A stretch of DNA of 64,000 bases from Torymus aiolomorphi (GCA_036365515.1 CM070874.1:47243083-47307082); one strand, 5' to 3'. Shown: positions 1 through 8,403, numbered from the stretch's first letter. Translations and numbers: made by a program. Notes: a model not told the origin generated them from the letters alone.

Positions 1-2275
1 CTGCTGAAGAGAGTGACTTAAAGAGTCGACTTTTCGAATGAGCTCCTGTTCCAGCACCGCCTCATTATATAGGAGCTCTTCTGCGGCGTTCGGCGGCTCG
101 TGTTTCCCCTCTCCGGCAGCTTCGTTCTCATTGGCCAGCTCTTTCCCCACCACCACCACTCCTGCCCTATAGTGGCTCCAGGGTAGTGTGTCGGTGGTTC
201 CAGGCTGTAGGCAGCGTTTGTCGTCATGTGCACTGAGAGCAATTTTCCTCTCTTTCTCAATGTTAATGTTGTGACGACGAGACCTGATGTTTCTTTGCTC
301 TCGAGTGAGGATGACGTTCTCGGGGAGGCACTTCATGTAGTCGTCAGGGGTGATGGTCAGTTTGACTACAGAAGTTTTCACTCCTTTGGCCTTCTTGATG
401 GGCTTTTGATTCTGTACTTTCACGCTGTACATTTTACTCCGCAGCCCGATGAATTCCAGCATGATCTCGCCGTTGCACTCGTCCTTCATCAAGCCGACGA
501 TTTTCTTATTGGCACGAGGCATGTTGAACGGATTAATTTCAGGATAGTCTGATGTGTCGAACTCGTGAATGTCCTGTCGCATCACGTCGTACACGTTAAC
601 ACCTGTAACTTCATAAATCAGACTATCCGTATCGGTGAATAGCAACTTGCCTCTGTCTCCTACACGATCTCGCATATAGTCGTAGTGGAACCTGTACACT
701 AGCATTTTCGACAGATCCAGAACTGACAATCCAATGTAGATTGGCTTTCTTATGCAGATCTCCGTCCGCAAGAGCTGCACTGCGACGAGATTTTCGTCAA
801 AAATGTCAGAGCTATGAAAATTGGGCCGTGCGATTAGTGCTTCAGCTCCATAGCGGCCTTTCCATTTGTTGACTAGCTTCACGTCAACGCGTTTCCTCTC
901 GTTTTCCATCGTTTTGCCATACACAGCGTTGTTAAAAAGTTTGAACAGCATTTTCTCAAACTCGTTCTTGGCTTCCTTCCTTTTTGCGCTGTTCAAGTCA
1001 ATATATTTTTTAAGCCAAGGACTTTGCTGGAATTTTATGGCTCGATGGACTTTGACGAGAACCAGGCCATGTTTCAAGGCCTGTTTGAGTGCTCGATAGT
1101 GAAGCACATAACGAGTTTTATCGTGAAGCGTCGTCATGAGTTTATACTGTTTTGAGCCAGGAGGCGCCATGTGCTCGGCACAGAACGGCAGATCTTTATG
1201 GGCATCGTGTAGAGTTTCAGGATACTTCAGATCCACCTCGACAAAGTATCCAAAGTCAGAGTCATCGGGGATGTCGAAGAAGTTTGGTTCGTTGACATTC
1301 TCCACCCACTTGAAGCCACCATAGGGCAAGGGCTCAGTCATTGCCCAGCCGTACCAATTATTCACGTCGAAATACATCAAATATTTTTCATCCTCGTTAG
1401 CGTTGTAGCCATCCTTCATGTACGGGTTGTTCGCTTTCGCATATCGATTGCAACATAGACTTATTCCTCCCCGTATGCCGCGCTCGATGAACAGCAACAT
1501 GTCAACATCGGTAAGAAGCTCAAGTTTGATCTGTAAAAAATTATTTTTTATTAAATACGAATTTTTAATTAAATTTAAGTGAATCACACCTGTGTATTTT
1601 TTAGCATGGCATCCCAAGTCAATCCGAGCGTAGTGTAATAATGGGCAGGATCCAACTCATAAGCTTCAAGGCAGTTATTTCTAAAGTTCTCAAAAACTTC
1701 AGCCAATAGAATAACGTCTGTCTTGAGATATAAGTCAGAGTACTGGCCTAAATCTTGAATACTGAAACTCTGCCAAACGTTCTGAGCATGCTCATAATCC
1801 TCATCGCTGATATGAGCATCATATAAGCTGCTGAAGAAGTCATCTTTCGAAGGGAGATTTGACTCGTTTAGCTTTTCGAACGATGAGACATAGTCGTATG
1901 GAAAAACTCCTTTTCTTTTCAATAGAGAAATTTGTTCATCGCATAGACCATCTTCTTTAAACATTCGCTCCAGAGTATTCAGTTTCTTCAAATATGATGC
2001 CAACTTGTCTAGCGATGAAGCCATAAACTTGAACGAGTCGATGAATCGCAGGTTTATATCTGTACCTTCCACAAACTTTGTAAAAGATATGTATTTCTCT
2101 TTTGTTTGTGGAAGTAGCGAAACTCGTCCTGGGAAGCATGTCGCTATTTCTCTTATAAAGAGATGAGAATCGTATCCGCTCAAGTTGTGAAAAACTATGG
2201 GGATCGTTCTCGAGTCCTGGAAGCCGAGGTTACATTTGCTATGTGCAGGTCCACGATATCTGTAATAATTTTTAG

Positions 2276-2348
<73 letters not shown>

Positions 2349-4050
2349 ATACTCACTTTCCCGTGAAATGGCAATGATCACGTACTCTCTGGTCTTCCTT
2401 GGTAAATGGCTTCTCGCAAATATGACATAGACGTGCTCCGTCAAACATAATTTTTTCGAGCGATGTCAGGTTATTCATAGGCTTTGGATTTTTGTACGAG
2501 TCATTCAATTTCACAGCCAGAGAGTGAAGACTCTGCACAAACCATTTGGCTGGAGATTCGGCTTGTTCATCCTCTTGTCTATAACTCTTATATTCCGAGA
2601 GAGAGTCATCGTAACTACATTTAATTAAGAAGCCCACACTAAATGGCACGTGATGCTGGTAAGCTCGTTCATCATCAATCACAGGCTTCAATATACATTC
2701 AAAGTCAGCGTATATAACGAACGGCACACGATTCTTAAAACCAAAGTTCGTAAACTCCAGAGTATTGTTTTTTACAGATGGAAGTGTAATTTTGCACTGA
2801 TTAATTTTTTTACAGTCAATCATATGCTTCATTTGTTTTTCTTCAGTTATGAAATAGTGCAGACATCGATCACAGATGAAAGTTTTATGTCCGTGAGAAG
2901 ATAGCTGTTTACTGCACAGTCTTGATAAATCTTTTATCCACACATAATGGAATTTAAATTCGATGGTAACATCATCGAGAGACGAGCCATCTTCATCTTC
3001 GTCAACATAATTATTTTCGACAAGTAGTAAATTGATGTGTTTTTCTTTTTTCGCAGCTGTCAAATGTCTTGGTAAGACATCAAACGCTTCTCTTTGTTTC
3101 TTCTTTAAATAATACACATTCACAGAAATGTCATTTTGTTTCTCAAACTTACCAACTTTTCTCGGATCAACTGGAAAATCGATTCCCTTAAAGTTAAGAT
3201 CGTTTTTATATGATAAATAGCTCACCATTCGATTGGCATGTGTCTTAGCAGGGTGTAGTGCCGATAGAATTGCCCATTTAAAACATTCATCGTCCTCATT
3301 TTCTACGTTTATACATGCCTTCTTATTCTTGATGAATGGCGGCAAATCAATGTATGAGCTCCCTCTCATCGGATTAAACTTGTAAATATTAACAACTAGA
3401 TTTAAAATTGATTTAAGCGACCAGCCTGACTCGCGCTCTTGGAATTCTTCCATATCCGTGTCGATTGGATTTTGCACGTTCATTACAAACCACTCATTCA
3501 AGTCCGTAGTCGAATATATCGGAGCTGTTTTCGTGTTGAAATATTTTATTTCAATTGTCTCTTCACCATCTTTAACTATCGCGTACTCGGCCGCTAACAC
3601 TGTGTTCACTTTCAAAGGTTCTTTAAGAATTTCACTCACTTTTTCAATAAATTCCTTCTGAGCGTCTCTCATAAACGTTAATAAATCCAGGTGTCTACGG
3701 TTTGTGATGACACCCGTCTTTATTCTATTCTCGAAAGCTGATTCAACATCATCCCAGCTTACTGAGGGGCCATTTTCACTCGCTTGTAGTCCGGCACCCA
3801 CCACTCGATGTTCACTCAACAAGCGTAGAACACTTTTTATGAGCACGATGGCAGCTTGCAGTTTTTGCCTATCAGCCACTGTTAAGTCCGTCACCTCAGG
3901 CCTACGCTGAGCCAATTTTTCAGCTTCGACTAGAGCGTTGCGACCAAGCGTAATCCAATTATTCACATCATCTTGATCAGCAGCACCACTTAAAGCAAAC
4001 CGATACGATTTACATAGCATGAGAGCGGTATTTTTGAAATGCTGAGGCAT
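1..4050 (-). CDS. Polinton/Maverick-type family B DNA polymerase, spliced, 3' end beyond window
   Basis: Replicative family B DNA polymerase of the protein-primed type found in Polinton/Maverick and adintovirus-like elements. I read three exons, complement(2357..4050, 1590..2259, 1..1530), giving 1298 codons still open at the left edge. The introns are 97 bp (2260-2356, GTGAGT...ACAG, containing the TC repeat) and 59 bp (1531-1589, GTGTGA...ACAG); both joins keep frame. Exonuclease motifs are visible: ADFE (Exo I), HNLSGYD (Exo II) and YLKTD (Exo III). Polymerase motifs follow: DVNNWYG (motif A region), NNAVYG (motif B) and DTDS (motif C). A Cys/His segment (CHICEKPF...HCHFTGK) precedes the first intron. 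The N-terminal part of about 350 residues is typical of arthropod copies. The start at 4050 (MPQHF) is the first ATG. No internal stop was seen, so the copy may be recent. Capsid and integrase genes, if present, would lie to the left. Confidence 0.88.
2260..2356 (-). other. PolB intron 1 with (TC)n microsatellite
   Basis: Donor GTGAGT at 2356-2351 and acceptor TTACAG ending at 2260. Splicing joins the zinc-finger-like end ...FTGK to YRGPAH, the usual junction in this polymerase family. Most of the intron is a perfect GA/TC dinucleotide run on the + strand (about 2279-2345). Without splicing the repeat would be translated as a Leu-Ser run, so the intron call is well supported. Confidence 0.82.
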
Positions 4051-4286
4051 CTTGAGCCACTGACCGCACGAGGCAGTCGAATGACTTTCTACCGCACGTA
4101 CACCTCCTTTTATCTAAAAAATTCACGAAAAGAGATAGATTCTGATTGGTTGTTGATGTCGTGGTGGGAGGAAAAATAACGCGATTGGTTAAACAAAATA
4201 GGAAGGATGAGTATAAAATACCAACAAGGCACTAAAAAACCTCATTCGCTCCTTTGCTCTCGATCGAGAACAGTCACCGCAGCAAG
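4051..4286. promoter_or_regulatory. Bidirectional promoter between PolB and the 175-aa gene
   Basis: The interval separates two divergent start codons. For the + strand gene there is a TATA box (TATAAAA, 4212-4218) and an arthropod initiator-like TCATTC at about 4242, 30 bp downstream. Two GATTGG (inverted CCAAT) boxes lie near 4142 and 4181. No clear TATA box was seen for PolB. Confidence 0.55.
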
Positions 4287-4883
4287 ATGAAGTATATTGT
4301 TGATGTGCAAGGTTTCAAAATTACCTTGAATGAATTCGTCTTCAAGGAAGTAGCCATCATCCCTCTCGAGGAAGATCCTACACCATCGGTTTTTCTATTT
4401 AAACCGCCTTATGCATGGGACAAATTGTTGGAGAAAAATAAGTCAGAAAATCGTTGGCTTGAACAAAATTTCCATGGATTAATGTGGAGAGCAGGCAACA
4501 TCCCATACGATGAACTAAAAAACACTCTAAGTGGTGTACTCTTCGGAGCAGAGATTTATGTAAAGGGTCTGGAGAAAAGTAAATGGTTGAAGAGATTTTT
4601 CCCCGACAAGTAAGCTATTTTTGTTATAAAATTATTTTCATAAAAAAAGTTTTCTCATAATATTTTCTTAATTTTCAGATTAGTTATTAATATCGAGGAT
4701 ATGGGATGCCCTTCGTTGAAAAGTCTACCTGCAGAATCAGTCTCGTGTACCAACCATACTGCTTGTAACTTTCCAGTATGCGCACTTCGAAACGCGCTGG
4801 TCATGAAAAGATGGATGCTCGAGCAGCAGCATATCAAAAACATGAAGGAAATATCAGAATCCTTTCATTTTATGTATATTTGA
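4287..4883 (+). CDS. Conserved 175-aa protein of a PolB-bearing element, two exons, function unknown
   Basis: Two exons, 4287..4609 and 4679..4883 (donor GTAAGC, acceptor TTTCAG), give 175 aa. The start is the ATG after the TATA/initiator pair. The protein begins MKYIVDVQGF and contains NFHGLMW, IYVKGLEKSKWL, CPSLKSL, and a C/H-rich end (CTNHTAC...CALRN). I recall similar small proteins as common uncharacterised entries in arthropod genomes, but could not search. The order of an N-terminal acidic strand, a KGLEK block and a late C-x(n)-H faintly suggests an RNase H-like or DEDD exonuclease fold. The second acidic residue of a D-x-E motif is Q here, so activity should not be assumed. A poly(A) signal AATAAA follows at 4914, unlike the neighbouring stem-loop genes. 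Confidence 0.72.
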
Positions 4884-4913
4884 ATTATATTTTGTACAAT
4901 TATTATTATGAGT

Positions 4914-4919
4914 AATAAA
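4914..4919 (+). terminator. Poly(A) signal of the 175-aa gene
   Basis: AATAAA 31 bp after the stop codon, in AT-rich sequence. This gene seems to use ordinary polyadenylation; no histone-type stem-loop follows it. Confidence 0.6.
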
Positions 4920-5077
4920 CATTTTTCTTTTATTAAATTTTGCGGTTATATTTTTTTATCCAAAAAATTTCATTGCATGTTAATAATTATACGTGAAATA
5001 TTAATATATATTATTTAAAAAAATATATGAAATAGTAATAAATGAATATATTTGTTCATATGTTAAAAAATATTGGT

Positions 5078-5093
5078 GGCCCTGAAAAGGGCC
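5078..5093 (-). terminator. Histone-type stem-loop, distal of two behind P1
   Basis: Minus strand reads GGCCCT-TTTC-AGGGCC followed by ACCA: a perfect 6-bp stem with a 4-nt TTTC loop and the flanking ACCA of animal replication-dependent histone mRNAs. It is preceded by CCAATC. Confidence 0.82.
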
Positions 5094-5101
5094 GATTGGA
5101 T

Positions 5102-5117
5102 AGTCCTGAAAAGGACT
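5102..5117 (-). terminator. Histone-type stem-loop, proximal behind P1
   Basis: Minus strand AGTCCT-TTTC-AGGACT, perfect 6-bp stem, three bases after the P1 stop codon and preceded by TTTAATC. Tandem with the 5078 copy. Confidence 0.8.
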
Positions 5118-5119
5118 GA

Positions 5120-5605
5120 TTAAATCGTAAGACGTCGACGAATTCGCCGACGTGGCTCATCATCACCGCTGTCGTCATGAGGTCGCTTCTGCGGCATCTT
5201 CCGCGGTGACATCGTCCCTGAGGAGATGGTGATGCAAAGTGGCGGCGACCCTGACTCGATAACATCAAGCTTCTCCTTAGGTTCTGGAGAGAAGCACGAG
5301 GATCTCAACTCATACTTCTCCAAAAATCCTGGAGAGAAGCAAGAGGGCACTGGCGAGAGCGATGACGGTGGTGACAGCGGCGGCAACACGAGCGGCGAAC
5401 AGTCGGGTAGTTGCTCGACGAAGACTGGCGATGGGTAAGGCAAGCGTTGTGGCGTGAACGCTGGCGACTTGATGGGCGATGATGTAGCCAGCGGCTCCAT
5501 CAACATCGACAGAAACTCTTCGTCGCTATCCATCGCGAGGCCGATCTTCCAATCGAAGTCTGCCTCAGTCCACGTCGTTTCCAGGTTGGTGCTCGATAAG
5601 TCCAT
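5120..5605 (-). CDS. P1: small intronless acidic/Pro-Ser-rich/Arg-tailed protein
   Basis: Encodes 161 aa with no family I recognise. The N-terminus is acidic and hydrophobic (ADFDWKIGLAMDSDEEFL), like an acidic activation domain. The middle, roughly residues 40-115, is rich in Pro and Ser with repeated SP pairs. The C-terminus is strongly basic (RRRIRRRLTI) and could be a nuclear localisation or nucleic-acid-binding tail. A TATA box (minus-strand TATAAAAG at 5648-5641) sits close to the ATG, implying a very short leader. The gene has no intron, and two histone-type stem-loops follow the stop immediately. It diverges from P2. P1 and P2 share the layout of acidic front, Pro-rich middle and Arg-rich end. 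A nuclear regulatory role is inference only. Confidence 0.66.
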   Translation of the reverse strand: MDLSSTNLETTWTEADFDWKIGLAMDSDEEFLSMLMEPLATSSPIKSPAFTPQRLPYPSPVFVEQLPDCSPLVLPPLSPPSSLSPVPSCFSPGFLEKYELRSSCFSPEPKEKLDVIESGSPPLCITISSGTMSPRKMPQKRPHDDSGDDEPRRRIRRRLTI

Positions 5606-5793
5606 GTTAGCGAGTGATAATTACTCGATAGACTGCGTTGCTTTTATAATGAAAGCGCGGACCTACACGACACCTGCTGCGTGGTGGGGGTAAAGAAGTG
5701 TGTGCGCTCTCCCCCTCCACGCCCTCCATTGGAGCAGCTCCTAGGGAGGGTATAAAAAAGCGCGTTCCTCATTGCTCAGCATCATTCGTCGCA
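5606..5793. promoter_or_regulatory. Divergent P1/P2 promoter
   Basis: P1 TATA box on the minus strand at 5641-5648. P2 TATA box TATAAAAAAG at 5751-5760, with a TCAGC initiator-like site at 5776, 25 bp downstream. A CCATTGG (CCAAT-type) element is at about 5727. Leaders of both genes would be short, as in histone genes. Confidence 0.62.
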
Positions 5794-6322
5794 ATGGAGC
5801 CGAAAAAGGAATTTCTCAAAGATCTCCTTGACGACGATTCACTTCAAGAAGCAATTCTTGAAGGATTAGCAGCTTTGGAGGATTGCGTGCCATTTGCTTT
5901 GGAGGAGATACCTGAGCTGTCTTCTCCTCTGGCTTTCAACGCCTGGCTCACGGGCCTTGAGTTGGAAGACGAGGAGGAGCAGCAACGGACATCTTCACCT
6001 CCACCTGCAGTGGAATCGCCTCCGCCACCATACTGCGAGTTGCGAAGGGCCGCATCCTCCTCCTCCTCCAGACCTCGTGATGCTATCACCACCAGCATCG
6101 CCGTTCATGCTATACGACCCGCAAGAACAGCGATATTACGAGGTGCCAGTGGAGCTTCGCACAATTGAACAATTGCCACCGCTGCCTAAGGAGGAAGACG
6201 AAGACGCCGACGATGAGATGGAGGTTGACAAAGACCTTCAGTGCAGACCTCGAAAGTGTCATCGTCACCGTGAAGACAGGTCGCCTTCGCCATCTCGCCG
6301 TCGTCGTCGTCTCGCCATGTAA
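5794..6322 (+). CDS. P2: small acidic then Arg-rich protein, reading frame interrupted
   Basis: Starts at the ATG 18 nt after the initiator-like site. The first frame gives a Leu/Asp/Glu-rich N-terminus (KEFLKDLLDDDSLQEAILEG) and a Pro-rich stretch with PPPPY. The remainder that looks coding lies one frame over, ending with a Lys/Arg-rich tail (SRRRRRLAM) at 6320-6322. The switch lies between about 6030 and 6075, near a run of TCC triplets. It could be a disabling 1-nt indel, a programmed +1 shift, or two overlapping ORFs; the first frame alone stops at 6168. Layout matches P1 (acidic front, Pro-rich middle, Arg tail). Seven histone-type stem-loops follow. Function unknown. Confidence 0.55.
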
Positions 6323-6324
6323 TC

Positions 6325-6340
6325 GGTCCTTTTCAAGACC
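6325..6340 (+). terminator. Histone-type stem-loop 1 of 7 behind P2
   Basis: GGTCCT-TTTC-AAGACC, one C/A mismatch in the stem, three bases past the P2 stop and preceded by AATC. Confidence 0.68.
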
Positions 6341-6351
6341 AAACTCCAACC

Positions 6352-6367
6352 AGCCTTTTTTAAGGCT
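6352..6367 (+). terminator. Histone-type stem-loop 2 of 7
   Basis: AGCCTT-TTTT-AAGGCT, perfect 6-bp stem with a 4-nt loop. Confidence 0.68.
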
Positions 6368-6376
6368 AAACCAACC

Positions 6377-6392
6377 GGCCTTTTTGAAGGCC
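6377..6392 (+). terminator. Histone-type stem-loop 3 of 7
   Basis: GGCCTT-TTTG-AAGGCC, perfect 6-bp stem, 25 nt after the previous one. Confidence 0.68.
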
Positions 6393-6401
6393 AAGTCAAT
6401 C

Positions 6402-6417
6402 GGCCCTTTTCAGGGCC
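6402..6417 (+). terminator. Histone-type stem-loop 4 of 7 (canonical)
   Basis: GGCCCT-TTTC-AGGGCC preceded by CAATC: identical to the P1 distal stem-loop and to the animal histone consensus GGCYCTTTTMAGRGCC. Confidence 0.82.
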
Positions 6418-6463
6418 CTATATTTTTTTATAATGTATGAACATAATTATTTTTAAAATAATC

Positions 6464-6479
6464 AGCTCTTTTCAGAGCT
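6464..6479 (+). terminator. Histone-type stem-loop 5 of 7
   Basis: AGCTCT-TTTC-AGAGCT, perfect stem, preceded by AATC, in AT-rich sequence. Confidence 0.74.
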
Positions 6480-6507
6480 AAAATTATTATTTATTTTTAT
6501 TATAATC

Positions 6508-6523
6508 AGCTCTTTTCAGAGCT
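6508..6523 (+). terminator. Histone-type stem-loop 6 of 7
   Basis: Exact copy of stem-loop 5 with its AATC and AAAATTA flanks, 44 nt further on. Confidence 0.74.
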
Positions 6524-6555
6524 AAAATTATTACTTATTTATTTATACTATAATC

Positions 6556-6571
6556 AGCTCTTTTTAGAGCT
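6556..6571 (+). terminator. Histone-type stem-loop 7 of 7
   Basis: AGCTCT-TTTT-AGAGCT. About 40 nt downstream an AATAAA is followed by a purine-rich GCGAGAGAGAGAA. The latter could act like a histone downstream element, but it may simply be microsatellite. Confidence 0.68.
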
Positions 6572-6689
6572 TAAAAAATATATAATATATTTAAAATTTT
6601 ATTATATAATAAAGCGAGAGAGAGAATCAGCGCATACATCTTTGTGCAAAAGCGAGAGAAAATATACGCACTTCTATAAATTCGGATAT

Positions 6690-7020
6690 CTGCACACGCG
6701 CGTACACACACACACACGCACACACACACACACGCACACGCATACACGCACAGACACGCACGCACTCACACATACACGCACGCACACGCACGCACACGCA
6801 TATACGCATGCATACACGCATACACGCACACACACACACATACGCATCCACACAAACATACACATACACACACATGCGCGTGCACACATGCACGCATACA
6901 CGCATACACACACACACACATACACGCACCCACACAAACATACACACACACACATACACACATGCGCGCGCACACATGCACGCACACGCATGCACACACA
7001 CAAACATACACACATGCGCG
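6690..7020. repeat. (CA)n/(CGCA)n microsatellite
   Basis: More than 300 bp of CA, CGCA and TACA repeats between the P2 stem-loops and P3. Long apparent ORFs here on both strands only translate the repeat. Confidence 0.9.
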
Positions 7021-7093
7021 CGCGCGCCCAGAGAGAGAGATAATTAATATTTTTATTTATGATCGGATGATCGGGAATGGAAGGGAAGGTATA

Positions 7094-7176
<83 letters not shown>
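7094..7176. repeat. (TA)n then (TG)n microsatellite
   Basis: An uninterrupted TA run followed by a TG run of about 58 bp, downstream of the P3 stem-loop. A minus-strand AATAAA lies at 7184-7179. Confidence 0.9.
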
Positions 7177-7181
<5 letters not shown>

Positions 7182-7216
7182 TTATTAATATTTTGTTTCA
7201 CGTGATAAAAATTAGT

Positions 7217-7232
7217 GACCCTGAAAAGGGCC
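7217..7232 (-). terminator. Histone-type stem-loop behind P3
   Basis: Minus strand GGCCCT-TTTC-AGGGTC, a 6-bp stem with one G-U pair, preceded by CAATC and 15 nt after the P3 stop codon. Confidence 0.76.
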
Positions 7233-7246
7233 GATTGAAAAAAAAA

Positions 7247-7738
7247 CTAGTTGTCGTCACCGTCGTCGTCATCGTCGTTATCGTCATCGTCGTCATCGTC
7301 GTCGTCGTCGTCGTCTTTGTCTTTGTTTTTGTCCTTCTCGTCTTTGTCGCTGTCGTCTTGGTCGTTGTCAAACAATCGCCTCTTGACACGGTCCATCGGC
7401 TTCTTCAGGACCGGCTGCTGAGGAAGCCGCCTCCGAGTTGTCGCTGGATGAGCCGGTATCTCCAGGATCCCGTTGACGCGCTCTCGCTCCCAACGAGCTA
7501 CGCTGGCCTCGCCAACAGCGCTTAGCCCTACTCGATAGGGCGACCTCGGCCCGTTCGCCAGCACTGTTGGACGTGGTTGACATCCGGAGGGAAGTGGATG
7601 ACAGCTGCCGGCGTATAAAACCACTACCCTTGGGTTTGGCGGCTTAGGCGCTGATGGTGGTTGCGGTGGTGGCTGCGCATGTCGTCGACGATTGCGGGCA
7701 AGGCGCTGACGCTCAGAGCGCTGTCGCTTACGTCCCAT
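7247..7738 (-). CDS. P3: small basic protein with poly-Asp tail
   Basis: Encodes 163 aa with no family I recognise. It begins with a basic block (MGRKRQRSERQRLARNRRR), then a Pro-rich linker, a middle region of no clear type, KRRLF, and an almost pure Asp tail of about 30 residues with some Lys and Asn. The basic head plus poly-acidic tail resembles histone chaperones or nucleoplasmin-type tails only in composition. A TATA box (minus-strand ATATAAAG, 7791-7784) lies about 30 bp from a TCAGT initiator (7761-7757). The ATG is about 20 nt further on, so the leader is short. There is no intron, and a single histone-type stem-loop follows the stop. The Asp tail is encoded by a GAC/GAT repeat and may vary in length. 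Confidence 0.66.
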   Translation of the reverse strand: MGRKRQRSERQRLARNRRRHAQPPPQPPSAPKPPNPRVVVLYAGSCHPLPSGCQPRPTVLANGPRSPYRVGLSAVGEASVARWERERVNGILEIPAHPATTRRRLPQQPVLKKPMDRVKRRLFDNDQDDSDKDEKDKNKDKDDDDDDDDDDDDNDDDDDGDDN

Positions 7739-7800
7739 CTTGCTTGATGAAACGCGACTGATGCTCTTGCTCGCGCGTTCATTCTTTATATGCGCATAGC
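7739..7800 (-). promoter_or_regulatory. P3 core promoter
   Basis: Minus-strand TATA box ATATAAAG (7791-7784) and the arthropod initiator TCAGT (7761-7757) at the expected 25-30 bp spacing, about 20 bp upstream of the P3 ATG. Confidence 0.66.
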
Positions 7801-7910
7801 GACCTCCACCGCGCGCCCTATCACCTATGCGTGTGCGCGCAGACGCACCAGCGCGCGTAAAGGAGGAGAGGGGAGAGAGAGAATATATTTCTTACGTTAA
7901 AAAAAATAGT

Positions 7911-7926
7911 AGCCCTTACAAGGACT
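7911..7926 (-). terminator. Diverged histone-type stem-loop ending the hairpin transcript
   Basis: Minus strand AGTCCT-TGTA-AGGGCT, 6-bp stem with one T-G pair and a loop differing from TTTC. It is preceded by TTTAAATC, closely matching the flank of the P1 proximal stem-loop. Confidence 0.58.
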
Positions 7927-7984
7927 GATTTAAAACGTCCTCAGAGGAGAAATCGCTCAAAATAATTGCTCAAAATAATTCAAC

Positions 7985-8055
7985 TACTTTTTTCATATTG
8001 TTGCGGTTATCACGGGCTAAACAGCCCGAAGCACATCGCAACAATGAAAAAAGTA
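7985..8055 (-). ncRNA. Hairpin 1 of 8
   Basis: Arms TACTTTTTTCAT(AT)TGTTGCG and its complement around an apical CGGGCT-GTTT-AGCCCG hairpin (minus sense). One 2-nt bulge. ATTGTTGCG here pairs with CGCAACAAT, where other copies pair ATCG with CGAT. Confidence 0.62.
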
Positions 8056-8132
8056 ATACAGCGGTTACTTGCGCGTGAAAGAGAAAAAAGAGACTGCATA
8101 ATAGTATGCGCGCGATAGCGTGAATACTTTGC

Positions 8133-8215
8133 CTGCATTACTTTTAATATTGATGTGGATATCCTAGGCTAATCAGCCGGAAGCATCCCACAACAATAAT
8201 AAAAAAATAATTCAG
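8133..8215 (-). ncRNA. Hairpin 2 of 8
   Basis: Most diverged stem. ATGTGG pairs with CCCACA instead of the TTGCG/CGCAA of other copies, and the loop keeps the GGATATC...GGAAGC frame. Outer bases CTGxATTA pair across the ends. Confidence 0.55.
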
Positions 8216-8333
8216 ACATAACTACATATCACGTACACGCACACATACATGCATACATAACCTCGCGCACGAAGAGAATATCAACGCGAGTTTCGTTGCA
8301 TGTATGCGCGCGCGAGAGAGAGAGCGATAGCGT

Positions 8334-8335
<2 letters not shown>

Positions 8336-8399
<64 letters not shown>
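8336..8399. repeat. (GA)n microsatellite
   Basis: Pure GA run between hairpins 2 and 3. It is followed to 8700 by GA-rich and CGCGCACACGTCGTACACGAGA-type degenerate repeats that form the spacer. Confidence 0.9.

Positions 8400-8403
<4 letters not shown>

Noticed and set aside
6571..7201. Several overlapping ORFs rich in His/Thr or Cys/Val on both strands
   Set aside because: They translate the CA/CGCA microsatellite; composition and strand symmetry show no coding signal.
5078..7926. A canonical histone gene cluster
   Set aside because: The stem-loops and TATA boxes fit, but none of the encoded proteins has a histone fold or histone tail sequence.
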